From contig OY979717.1 of the NCBI GenBank assembly GCA_963855995.1, positions 21,551,906 through 21,615,905 on the forward strand: a stretch of DNA of 64,000 bases. The letters are read 5' to 3'. A program made the translations under genes and the position numbers. Of the stretch, positions 23,345 to 32,787 are shown piece by piece. The notes under the pieces were generated by a model that was given only the letters and a program-made list of their open reading frames with translations, had not been told where the DNA came from and made no database searches. Within the stretch, counting starts at the first letter, position 1, and every line of letters begins with the position of its first letter. Origin of the DNA: Muricea muricata. Taxonomy: Eukaryota > Cnidaria > Anthozoa > Malacalcyonacea > Plexauridae.

Positions 23345-23512
23345 AAATAACTTATCGCTGAATCCTTTAATGAGTACTATATCAATGTTGGAATAAACAT
23401 TGGAACTGAGCCAGAACAATTTCATGAAATCTCTAGAGAAGATCAAATGCCTGATCCAGGGCTAGATCACTGCCTAGACATACGATTTAAATTTGCCGAT
23501 ACAGCAAAATAA
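23345..23512 (+). pseudogene. LINE ORF2 fragment (linker before RT)
   Basis: The plus frame reads LIAESFNEYYINVGINIGTE then REDQMPDPGLDHCLD. The I(A)E.FN.YY.N.G.N phrase is typical of the linker between endonuclease and reverse transcriptase in CR1/jockey-like LINEs. It ends at a stop and is followed 110 bp later by a different RT frame, so it is a separate or rearranged scrap. Confidence 0.45.
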
Positions 23513-23619
23513 ATTTGAGTAGTTTAAAATTTTCAACGGCAACAGCAATGGATCGATAATATATAACTGCTAAATCTAATTTAATCGTACCTAATTCAGC
23601 TATCACTCATTGCCATTTT

Positions 23620-25015
23620 GATATGTCCCTCAACATATATATCCCGTCGAAAGTATACAAGGCGGCTGGCCCAGCTCTCATTGAGAAACTGCATGTCTTC
23701 TCTACGCGAATCTGGAACGAGGGAGTAATTTCCGACGATCTCCGCGAGGCTCTGATTGTCACCAGTTGTAAGAGGCTCAGATTGTCAGGTGGTAAGTCTA
23801 ATTGTGAAAACTATATATAGAGGTATATCCCTGCTTTCTACTGCTGGGAAGATCATTGCTCAAATCCTTGCGTTGCATCTCTTCCCCATTGCTAGAGAGG
23901 CCCTTCCTGAATCTCAGTGTGGTTTTAGACATAATATTCTCAGCACGACGGATTGAGGAAAAGTGCAGGGAACAGCATAAAGACTTTTACATTGCTTTCA
24001 TTGATCCTACTGAAGCATTTGACTCCGTACATCGGCCAACACTGTGCAAAATGCTCTCTGAAATCGGATGTCTGGACAAACATATAGGAATTTTACGACT
24101 GTTGCGCAAGAGCATGTGTGCATCGGTACTTATTGATGGCGAGTCTACTGAAAGTTTTGAAGAGAAGACTGGAGCAAATGCATCATAGCCCCAACACTCT
24201 TCTTGATTTTCATCTCTGGTATTTCACCTCGTAGCATAAATACAGAGTTTAGGATAGAGGGCAAGCTGTTCATCTTACGGTGATTAATAAAGGCAAAGAC
24301 GTTAACCACTCACATGGCTATACTCGAGTTGCAAGAGCTTGATGACAATGCCCTAGTTACCTACAGAGGAAGACCTTCAAGCAGCTGCTTTTAAAAGGCT
24401 TCAGTTATGCCTATGATGCGCTATGCCTCACACTAAATGCTCGGAAGACACAAGTTCTTTTCCAACCATCACCTGATTACACACACGAGCGAAAACAGCC
24501 GGATATCACAGTTGGAGACCAATTCCGTAGCTCTGTAGATGATTTACATAATTTTGGAACTTGCCTGTCAAGCAAGGCATACCTGCATAGATATTGAAAT
24601 TCAAGCCCGTCTAAAAGCAGTGGAAGAACAGAAACATCCACACTAACACCAAGATAGAGGAATAAAACCCATAATATTACGAACCCTGCTGTATGTCTCA
24701 GAAGCTTGGACAACCTACAGCCGCCATCTATAAAGTCTTGAGAGGTATCATCAGCGCTGTCTTTCTGTATTCTCCACATCAAGCAAGACAGGCGAACGAA
24801 CAGCAGTGTTTTAGAAGAGGCTAATGTCACTAGTATAGAGTCTTATATTACCATGAATCAGCTCCATCGGGCCGCCATCTCGTCCGTATGCCTTCATCGA
24901 GACTCCCAAAAAAGATCCTGTATGGCGAACTGACCAATGCGAGTCGTAAACGAGGTGACCAGTGAAAACGCTTAAAAAAAGCCTTACGCACAGCCTAAAG
25001 CAGTGCTGTATCAAC
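23620..25015 (+). pseudogene. LINE reverse transcriptase, degenerate, RT to C-terminus
   Basis: The reading moves through several frames. 23755-23955: CENYIRGISLLSTAGKIIAQ (RT motif, with a stop at its centre), then LPESQCGFRHN. 23940-24185: EKCREQHKDFYIAFIDPTEAFDSVHRP, the catalytic palm region with F(I/V)D...AFD (first aspartate present). 24650-24990: LRTLLYVSEAWTTYSRHL, LERYHQRCLSVF and LYGELTNASRKRGDQ, the usual C-terminal part. At least four stops or shifts make it dead. The YADD box region (about 24300) is too decayed to read. The order and motifs fit a jockey/CR1-clade or related LINE. It meets the minus-strand LINE at about 25015. Confidence 0.75.
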
Positions 25016-26300
25016 TCTGCTTCCGTGTTAGGTTGGTCTCTGCTGAAGATTGACGTGAAGTAGGAGTTGAAGAAAGATGCGACGGCTTCTAGCGATTCTG
25101 CGCAGATTTCAATTTGAACAAAAACCAAAAACGCTTCGGGTTACTACTGCAATCTACACAAGCATTACACAGACTGTCGCACAACATTTTTTTGATGGCA
25201 AATCTGCGTTCTTTGATTTTCGTTGCAAGGTGTTCTTTTGGTGATTTGGATTTTTTAAGCTTACGACGTACAAAACTTTTCTTTTTGATGTGTTTATCCA
25301 AGGCACATAATTTCGAATTCGTACGTTTGTAGATGGAATGTTGCGTAACAATGTGTCTAGAAAATATTTTTCCAATTTGACCGATCGTTTTTTATGTCAC
25401 CCTCAGTAGAGATACTCCCAGGAAGGTTGAAGATTCTAGAGCTGATCGTAGAGCAGTAAAGTCTTCTCGGCGGTAGTCGTATACAGTTTTCTGCATGTTT
25501 AGTAGACGCTTGGGATGATGTACGGGGCTGAAGTTGATGACGTTGTGGTCGGAGACCAAACTTCGCATATATAAACCAGGTTCAGGGGGACCAGACTTCG
25601 AATATTTAAACTGGGTCCGGGGTGTTCGTAATAACGAGGTCGAGGATATCGTCTTTTCTGGGCGCTGTGTTGATAAATTGAACGAAAATAGTCATGGAGA
25701 AGTTCGATGAAGCTAGTATCAATGACCCCTTAGCCGTTTCCGGCAAGTTCCATGGAATCTGTGGTAGATTAAAATCGCCTGCGAGTATATATTTGCTTTG
25801 TTCGAGCAAACACTCCTGAGAACGTTACTGAATCTTTCCAGCCATGTCTAATCATTATTTGGTGGACGATAACATGAAGCAACAAGTCGTTAGTTTAGCT
25901 CACGAAGAAGATGACTTTACGGCCAACTTGGCGGGCCAACAGTTCTTCGCCGCCCCGAGATTTCCTGTCTTTCCTGAATATAGAGTGCAAGATTTCAATG
26001 TCACCCCCTCAACTAGGTTTCGTTAACACAGACAATGTCACTGTTCTTAGTGTAAACTAAATTTTAAAAGCGCTCCAAATTACTACAATTTCCTTCGCAG
26101 TTGTTTATACCGTGTACGCTTAATAAACTTCTAGCAATAAGTGCAAGACATTTCACTGTTCGGTGTTTTGATGAAGAAAAAACAGGACCTGGATTTGTCG
26201 TCACATCGCCAGCCAGTAGAATACATAAAGTAACATGAAGTCGCGTACGATTTGTTTGCCGATTAAGTCCGTAACGATGAATGCGTGGGCAGTTCACTTT
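25015..26300 (-). pseudogene. CR1-like LINE, 5' half (endonuclease and linker), truncated
   Basis: Minus strand. 26297-26064 reads TLCILLAGDVTTNPGP and CLALIARSLLSVHGIN, the conserved start of CR1-like ORF2 (LLL.GDV..NPGP....L..NARS). 25809-25606 reads KYILAGDFNLPQIPW ... LDLVITNTP, from the apurinic endonuclease domain with GDFN. 25375-25030 reads CNACVDCSSNPKRFWFLFKL then VASFFNSYFTSIFSRDQPNT, the linker before RT. Frameshifts separate these parts. The RT is absent: at about 25015 the sequence changes to the end of the plus-strand LINE. Confidence 0.75.
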
Positions 26301-26814
26301 TCGTTGCCTGAAACCCCAAGTAGAGGTCCAGACATAGCATACATTTTCTGGAAGGCATACAAGTTCACAGTTTACAACAAAGCCATTTAAACTGCTTTTT
26401 ATGAGAAAGATTATGTCTTGGCTTTTAAGGTTTAAACACAGCCAGAGAATGTCACGATTAGCATAAAACTTTTCAATCCATTTGTTGTTAAGTCAAAAAT
26501 CCCGTAATCTTGAAAAAGGTTCCAGGCGAATTTCTTGCGCTTCCTTCAATGAATTAGCGTCTTTTTTTAAAGTATTTTTGTTATTGGATATGTCAATTAG
26601 CTGTGAAGATACGGGCAAGCGAAAGCTTTGTATGATTGTCCTTGTGTCTTTGAAGATTGCGACTGAACCGGTCAACAACTTTTTGAGGAATAAACTGAAA
26701 CCTATTTTGTTTTGAGGTGACGTTTGTCACAGTTTTCGGAAAAGTCACGACAATAGGGCAGAAAATGCATTGTATTTGACATTACAGAGGCTCAATGCTT
26801 TTTAATGTTTGCAG

Positions 26815-27244
26815 AATATCGCAACCAATGATCTGGCAACCTCGGAGATCGAGCAGTCATTGTCAAATGCACTCAGTTTCGGTCAATCGCAACTAGGCGA
26901 GTTTGTTAAAGATATACTTGTTCGCAATCCGGAAAGATAGCCCAAAAACAATGTTCCGTTCTAAGAACAGGCCCTTTACGTTTGCAAGCCTCTACGAAGT
27001 TAGTAGAGGAAATTCATCAACGGAAAAAAATAAAATTTGACTGCTGATAGAAATGTTATCTACCGACTGATTACCGCGTATGTAGCAGGTCGCGAAGTTA
27101 ATATGCAGGATATCCTGAAGCACGGGCTCATGTCTGTTCCAGTTTCTATTGCTGAAACCGATCAAACATTACGATCTGGAAACAACTCTCATGTGCATGC
27201 AGAAGCCCTGTACCTTTATCTTTCGCAGTACATAATAACTACAT
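26815..27244 (+). pseudogene. Cnidarian multicopy family protein, N-terminal exon, broken
   Basis: The acceptor atgtttgcag lies at 26814. The exon reads NIATNDLATSEIEQSLSNAL, GEFVKDILVRNPER then a stop; after a shift come SKNRPFTFASLYEV and DRNVIYRLITAYVAGREVNM. The donor is acat|GTAAGTAG at 27245, leaving one base. From memory this matches a protein family present in many copies in coral and anemone genomes (..GQ..L..FV..RL.......F..L...K....F..L......DR.LF.RLL......R.......L..EL..VP). In family members it is followed by DG.AL.....KP, and the next matching exon is at 31172. Function unknown; copy number suggests a mobile or host-adopted element. Confidence 0.55.
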
Positions 27245-27360
27245 GTAAGTAGGTTTTTTGTAGTAGAGTCTTAAAACAACAAACGTAAAGGCTTTCGTAT
27301 TTATAACATGGCTGCCATAAGTGTACTTTGAATATTGACATTTTCCTGTGTTTAAAATAG

Positions 27361-27852
27361 CCCGGTCTGTGGCAAATGTTTAATACATCCCTTGTTCGTT
27401 TTGTACCTATTTTGTTCAACTCCAGCCACTGTAGTGCATATAGTTAACAGTCAATAGTCTTCAAGAAGGTATCCACCGAATAGGATAGATATTCAGCGAT
27501 AAAAACGACGTCTAAGATGAAAAAAGTAGTGTAATACACAACTTCATGTTGCCAACTGATGTCAGTGGCGTCACGAAGAATTACAAATTGGTGCTTCAAT
27601 ATCGACATTTTATGTATTAAATAACGTACGTATTTCGCTTAAATCGATATGGGTGTAACTTTGAAGATCTTTTCCCTCGATAAGCTTAATAAACCATGTA
27701 TTAATTGTGGTAGAGTCGAAAAATATTGTTATAAATAGACACAAGTGTTACTCGTTCACTTTGTCGTTCTTGTTTCTTTGTCGATTTCAGAACTCGTAAA
27801 ATTGACCAATCACAGCGAAGCACAAAAGTTCTAAACATTTGCCACAGACCAG
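27361..27852. mobile_element. 492-bp TIR element with 5-bp TSD (AATAG)
   Basis: The left end is cccggtctgtggcaaatgtt and the right end aacatttgccacagaccag; TIRs are about 21 bp with one mismatch. AATAG stands at 27356-27360 and 27853-27857. The interior is AT-rich and non-coding. It lies in the same large intron as the Harbinger element. Confidence 0.65.
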
Positions 27853-28031
27853 AATAGCATAGATAATGCTTTTAAGAGCTGAAAATAGCATAATAATTAG
27901 ATTTGCTTTTAAAATTGCACAACACTGTGCAACACTGTAAAACTTTAAAATCAGTTGCAATTTAAGCATTTTTTTGTTTGTCTATTTTTTTCTGATCTTA
28001 TTCTTCTGTTCGTATATTTCATTAGGTCACT

Positions 28032-29343
28032 ATGTTTCCTGTCGTGCAAAACGATATCAATTTGGCCAAAGAGGTCGTAGCAAATAACCCTGAATAGCCG
28101 TGTGATAGGTGTGCCATTGCGATTGGTCTTCAAAGCTTGTTTTCTAGAACAGTTGGCAAGCCAGTGGAGATAAAGTGGAGGATCGAGCTGTCGAGAGCGT
28201 ATGGAAAGATTACTGAAGTGTATAAGGATGATGATGCTGCGGCTTTGAAACAGTGAAACGGTATGAATAGTACTTTTATGCCCAACTACTGCCATTGAAA
28301 TTACTGCCACTTACATTTAAGCATGATGCATGATCTATCTCAAATGAGACAAACTTGATTTTGTTGCGATATCACTAAAATGTAGCTACTTGGATATTTC
28401 TTTTGTGCATTAAAAATCTGGACATGTCATTCTTATATTTTATCTGAAAGCTCTGGCACTGAAGAAGAGTATACAGAGCTTCATAGGCTTCTTGAAGACA
28501 TTTTAACATATTGGAGAGATGTAGCAGAAATGAGAGAATAGAAAAAGAGGCAAAGAGGTTGAAAGAAGAGCAAGATAAGAAAATAGAGGAGCAGATGAGG
28601 CTACAAGGAATGAATAGTTAATGTATAATGTATGTATTAAAATATACTCAATGCCCCCAAGCAATTTATATATTAATAAATTCCATCACAGCTTAAATGA
28701 TAACTTGATGTGTTAGTTTAATGAGTCAGATTTATTTGTGCCACACAGAGTTAAAGAATTCTTGTTTATTTTTCATTTCTTGCTTTATTGAAGAGCAAAG
28801 TTCAGATGAACCAAAAAGCTCATCAAGTAGTGATGGAAATTGTGATGTTGTACAGCATACGAAAAGCGAAGTTAAAATGTTCTACTCGATTAAGCTTCAT
28901 ATGAATATTTTTTAGTTGATATCCTCCCTTAGAGATTATAGTTTTTATATGTTTCCCTAAACCAGGAGTATGCCTGTGAACCTATTTTGAGTATTCTCAT
29001 ACATAAAATTTTTGAATTGGCCGGGCACTCCTCCATAACTGTGACAAGAGCTCACATGGGTAAAACACTAGTGTGGCTCTAAACTAGGCCATTTCTTTGA
29101 ATTAATTTGCTCAGGAAAAAAGGCAAGAAAAAGGGCAAGCAAATTGTCTGCAGTGGAAATGTTAAATCAAAAATATGAAAGAAAAATTGAGTTGAAGGAT
29201 AAAGAGTTGGAAATCAAAAAAATGGAAATAGAATTACAGAAAAGAAAATTTGAAGAAGAATCAGAGGAAAGAAAATTCGATTTAAAATGGAAATGGATGA
29301 AAGAAAACTCAAACTGCGAAATAAGATGCAAAACTAAGAAGTA
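28032..29343 (+). pseudogene. Harbinger Myb/SANT-like DNA-binding protein
   Basis: Exon-like blocks in order: 28032-28250 (FPVVQNDINLAKEVVANNPE, stop where a Trp-rich motif usually follows, then AIAIGLQSLFSRTVGKPVEI); 28445-28622 (SGTEEEYTELHRLLEDILTY, one frameshift, ERIEKEAKRLKEEQDKKIEE); 28795-28905 (acidic and Ser-rich, SSDEPKSSSSSD); 29117-29343 (basic RKRASKLSAVEMLNQKYERK, then a Lys/Glu coiled coil ending in a stop). A helical Myb/SANT-like domain, then KR.G.EEEY.EL..LL.D, then basic and coiled-coil parts is the known layout of the Harbinger accessory protein, which escorts the transposase to the nucleus and binds the ends. The convergent transposase neighbour supports this. It carries a stop and a shift. 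Confidence 0.7.
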
Positions 29344-29429
29344 GTTTATTAACTCGACTATTTGAACAATTTCAGAATTTTACTTATATTCTTTTCAAAT
29401 GCTCTTACAAACAATATAAGTTAAGAGTT

Positions 29430-30923
29430 TCACTCGTTCATTAAACATGTTTCAAGAGATGGTGGATCCACTTCAAAAAATGTGCTTGTAAGGGATCCAT
29501 ACAAACATGTGTGGCAATTGGTCATCAGAGCTCCAACTGCATAGTATTTAGCTACAGGTTGTAAGAGAACTTTCAAAATTTTTTTGAAATCTAAAAAAGC
29601 AAAATATTGGCAAATTTTGCCAAAGCCCCACTCCACACTGACACGAACTTTTCTCATCGCTCTATTGAATCTCTTCTCATCTTCTGTCAAATCAGTTCCT
29701 CGAAAAAGGAGCCAGAATATTTCTGTTGAGGCCATAGGCAGAGTGGAACACAACGAAAACATCACCATTTACATCTTCTAGTTGTTGAAATTTTTCGCAA
29801 ATACCACTTACAGCGTGCATGAAACACCATACCTTCTTCCCTCGATAAGGCGGTACAAATGGGCGATAAGTCTATTAGGTGCATGGATTGACTATAAAGA
29901 AACAAAGGTTTATTACATACTACAATGTACCACAAAGTGCAATTTAATTGTAGCATGGACCACATGGAATTTTATGCAGTGCAGTCTTTTATAGCCACTG
30001 TACATTATCCTTTGTTGGTCTCACAGTCCCATCAATAAAACCCCAACATCTGTCGAGAGGAGCACTTTTGGCGTAAATTACATCCGCAAAACGGTCAAGA
30101 TGTAGCCAGACTAAGTTTAAAGATTCTAGTAAATGTTTGTACTGATCATAAATATCATTTACAATTAAAAAATAGAATATAAGTGGATATTTTCCGACTA
30201 TTCAAATGATTGATGAAAAAAGGAAGTGAAGCAAAGGAAACTAACTAACCATGTTGAAAATGAGACTTACTTCAGACTCATTTCTCCCGAAAAATGAAAC
30301 TACATCCCACCACCAGTTAGGATGCGCCAACCATTTAACATTATCATCAGTGTTTCAGGCCCGTCGCTAGTGTTCCTTGTATACATGTGTACTTGTCAGG
30401 TAAACACAACCCCCTACTAAGGCGTTCTAGGTCATTTTTTCGAAACTTGCAAAATTAAAGGCATTCTTTACGCATTAACGAACCAATATCTTTTAGATAA
30501 AGAAAGAAAACTATGTGACTCCTGTTTAAAAAAAATTCGTTTCCTGAAAAAAGCGTTTAGTATATTCTAAAAACGTAAGTTCTAAGGTTACAATAAAGAA
30601 TTTCAGATGCCGTTCTGAGAGTAAAAAAACACATACAATTGTTTTGACAATTTAAGTATTCCAGAATTTACTCGGATGAAATTTTTCACAAACTCTGTGT
30701 TGTTTAGAGTACGAAAATCGATTCTACCTTGAGTTTCTTGCATGGTACAAAAAAGTGAATCCAAAAGTAAGAAATCAAGATAATCTTCATCTTCGCAACT
30801 TGAACTGCTTGAGCTGCTATCAGAACTATACATCATTATGACCAATATCTCATTAAAACCATATTTATAAAAGTCATTTATTTGTGTTATGTCCTTGTCG
30901 ACAAATACTAGTACTCGTTCCAA
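29430..30923 (-). pseudogene. Harbinger DDE transposase (HARBI1-like)
   Basis: Minus strand, two blocks. N-terminal, 30923-30603: acidic and Ser-rich (SSDSSSSSSSCEDEDYLDFL) then RIDFRTLNNTEFVKNF. DDE block, 30340-29430: CWGFIDGTVRPTKDNVQWL (the first catalytic Asp in FIDGT.RP), then GDVFVVFHSAYGLNRNI, then LTEDEKRFNRAMRKVRVSVEWGFGKI (the last catalytic Glu in VEW.FG) and FAFLDFKKILKVLLQPVAKY, YAVGALMTNCHTCLYG. These are diagnostic for PIF/Harbinger nucleases. Several in-frame stops and shifts in the middle block make it a pseudogene. It converges with its Myb-like partner, with about 90 bp between the two stops. Confidence 0.8.
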
Positions 30924-31171
30924 AAAAAGAATAAAACAAAAAAACTAGCTTGGAAACTAACCATTTTGCACTCGCCATATTAATTTCATATACTAAACAA
31001 ACTTTCTAATTATGGCAAGCTATTACAACTGCAAGTCGCGGTTCGCGGGAGAATTCGTGCAAAACTAAAAGCAATTATTTACTAAACCGCCAGCCGCAAA
31101 CGGCAAGCGGCAAACCGCAGTTTGCGGTTCGCGGGAAAATTCGTTAAGTGAAATCTAAAAGTCTCTAATAG

Positions 31172-31599
31172 ACGGATTCGCCTTGTTAGCAGCAATAAGC
31201 AAACCGGAGAAGGCAAAAACATTTAGTGACTTTTCAGATGTTTTTCTCAGCGCTGGTTTGAATAAAGGCGCGGCGTACAGACGCGTGGACATTGTGTTTG
31301 ATAAATACCGAGAGAAGTCTATCTTAACCTTAACTAAAACTCGACGGTCACAGGATGTGCGTACCATTCGAAAAGTAATCGAAAGCCGATTTATCCTAAT
31401 ATCCTTTTACCATCAAACTGAAAGATATTTCTTACACTTGTCGATAACAAAGCGGACTTATCTCGTTTCCTGTCAGAAGAGATGATCATGATGGCACCTC
31501 AAGACAAGGTTATTATTGTTTTTCGTGGATTCAAGGAAGAAGAGGAGGTACGTTGCTCGGATATGACTGTTGATGTTGATGCGCCGAAATCTAACTACG
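31172..31599 (+). pseudogene. Same cnidarian multicopy family, second exon, one frameshift
   Basis: Acceptor gtctctaatag at 31171; the exon enters with two bases, exactly completing the one-base exit of the exon ending at 27244, so the 3.9-kb intron is phase-consistent. It reads GFALLAAISKPEKAKTFSDF, GLNKGAAYRRVDIVFDKYRE and KTRRSQDVRTIRKVIESR, then after one shift DNKADLSRFLSEEMIMMAPQ and VIIVFRGFKEEEEVRCSDMT. The donor GTAAGT lies at 31600. The block G.YKR.DVVFD.Y...S.K....RR......R.I and NK..L..FL is shared by family members as I recall them. Function unknown. Confidence 0.6.
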
Positions 31600-31692
31600 A
31601 GTAAGTGAAGAAATTTAAAAACGAGCAGAAACATACTGTAGACTCTACAAGACGAACGTATCGTCTGTCGATTTAGCAAAAATTTTGCTCTC

Positions 31693-31878
31693 CTAAAGTT
31701 GGTACTCTAGAGAAACTCCTAACAAGCGACACCTTGAAGTATCACACGATGAGGGCCCACTATCAGGCAAATGGTGTGGCCAAAGCGCAAAATTGTGGGA
31801 AACTTATAGATGATAAGCTAGTGCCAGTCGTCATGACACTTGATGCTATCCCAAGGGCATGTGTGGAGATGATTACAT
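31693..31878 (+). pseudogene. Same family, third exon (..MRAHYQ.. ..ACVEMITC)
   Basis: It reads VGTLEKLLTSDTLKYHTMRA, then KLVPVVMTLDAIPRACVEMI and TC split before donor GTAAGTAC at 31879. Family relatives have LH.MRA.YQ...W and a P.AC.E...C.C stretch leading to a Cys-rich tail. The HEEADTR...(S)DTDV region usual between exon 2 and this one is missing (only about 90 bp separate them), so the copy has an internal deletion. Confidence 0.5.
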
Positions 31879-32059
31879 GTAAGTACCTACTGGTTCTGCA
31901 ACTCAGCTTCAGCGATATAACGTGGATCAGCTCTGTTGACATTATACAGACTTCTGTTCTAATCATGTGATTGATCACGTGACACTAACATCATTTGATA
32001 TAAATTCTAACTGGTTTATTTTGTTTTTATTTTAAAAATGCTAGATGCGTAACCAGGAT

Positions 32060-32165
32060 TAAGCATAATGAATCTATAGACGTTCTCTGGTTTAGATATT
32101 GTTTATTAACAAGCTTTCGGCTGGCAGTCTGCAGCTTTCAACGGGTTATATTAAAATGGATATGA
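32060..32165 (+). other. Penelope-like element 5' leader-like motif
   Basis: The phrase ttaacaagctttcggctggc, then agtctgcagctttcaacggg, resembles the conserved leader of Penelope-like elements (..AACAAGCTTTCG....C..ACTTCATCAGGG). It lies 60 bp before the inverted GIY-YIG pair. Recognition is from memory. Confidence 0.4.
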
Positions 32166-32221
32166 ATAGACGCCTAAAGATACTATTACATATATATATA
32201 TATACGGTGTAAAATTACATA

Positions 32222-32454
32222 TAGAAGGGAAAAAATCGTCGCTAAGTTACGTCTATATCAACTACAGAAATATCCGAAAATATAATTATTGTAACAAGAA
32301 TCTGTATTGTTCTGGCAAATGTTTGGCATTGTACGTTATCTGCAGTGATGGTAATAGCAGTGTGCCATGATTCCAATGTTCCTCTGTGTCGAAAATTTGC
32401 CCGGTCAATGATTTTGCAATTGGCAAAATCATTGACGGGGCAATCTACGGACAC
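32222..32454 (-). pseudogene. Penelope-like element, GIY-YIG C-terminus, minus-strand copy
   Basis: It reads CPVNDFANCKIIDRANFRHR then GTLESWHTAITITAD and decays. The ....FDN..IID.(A/G)NFR.RKTLESWHTA phrase is the usual C-terminal end of Penelope-like elements after the GIY-YIG nuclease. 32222-32385 is the inverse of 32628-32787, so the two copies are head to head. Confidence 0.7.
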
Positions 32455-32462
32455 TCAACTAA

Positions 32463-32787
32463 ATGCTTCCGTCACCCAAAGACCGACCATCCGAAGAAAA
32501 ACAAACGAACGTTGTTTATCAAATTAATTGTGCTGATTGCTCATGGAAGTACATTGGAGAAACAGGCAGATCTTTACAAACAAGGAAGAAAGAACATATT
32601 AGAGACGTAAAAAAATGCAAAGTTGGACACAGAAGAACATTGGAATCATGGCACACTGCTATTACCATCAATGCAGATAATAATGCCAAACATTTGCCTG
32701 AACAATACAGATTCTTGTTACAATGATTACTGTCGGATATTTCTGTAGTTGACATAGACGTAACTTAGCGATGATTTTTCCCTTCTA
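32463..32787 (+). pseudogene. Penelope-like element, GIY-YIG endonuclease, plus-strand copy
   Basis: It reads RPSEEKQTNVVYQINCADCS, then WKYIGETGRSLQTRKKEHIR and HRRTLESWHTAITINADNNA. YIGETGRSL..R..EH is the GIY-YIG nuclease core of Penelope-like retroelements, with a preceding CxxC. Compared with the family, a block of about 25 residues between KKCK and TLESWHT is deleted; the minus copy still has it. No RT remains in this window. Confidence 0.8.

Larger units (their letters stand above)
27900..31150. mobile_element. PIF/Harbinger element, near full length, inserted in an intron
   Basis: It combines the two genes that define animal Harbingers: a Myb/SANT-like DNA-binding protein on the plus strand (28032-29343) and a DDE nuclease on the minus strand (29430-30923), facing each other. 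Exact termini were not fixed. The right end probably lies in the repeated tgcggttcgcggga(a/g)aattcg words at 31035-31145. Both genes carry stops or shifts, so this copy is inactive as written. Confidence 0.7.

Noticed and set aside
32405-32436. Hairpin tcaatgattttgc ... gcaaaatcattga as a terminator or separate element
   Set aside because: It lies within the codons of the Penelope-like C-terminus (NDFANCKIID), whose sequence is naturally self-complementary.
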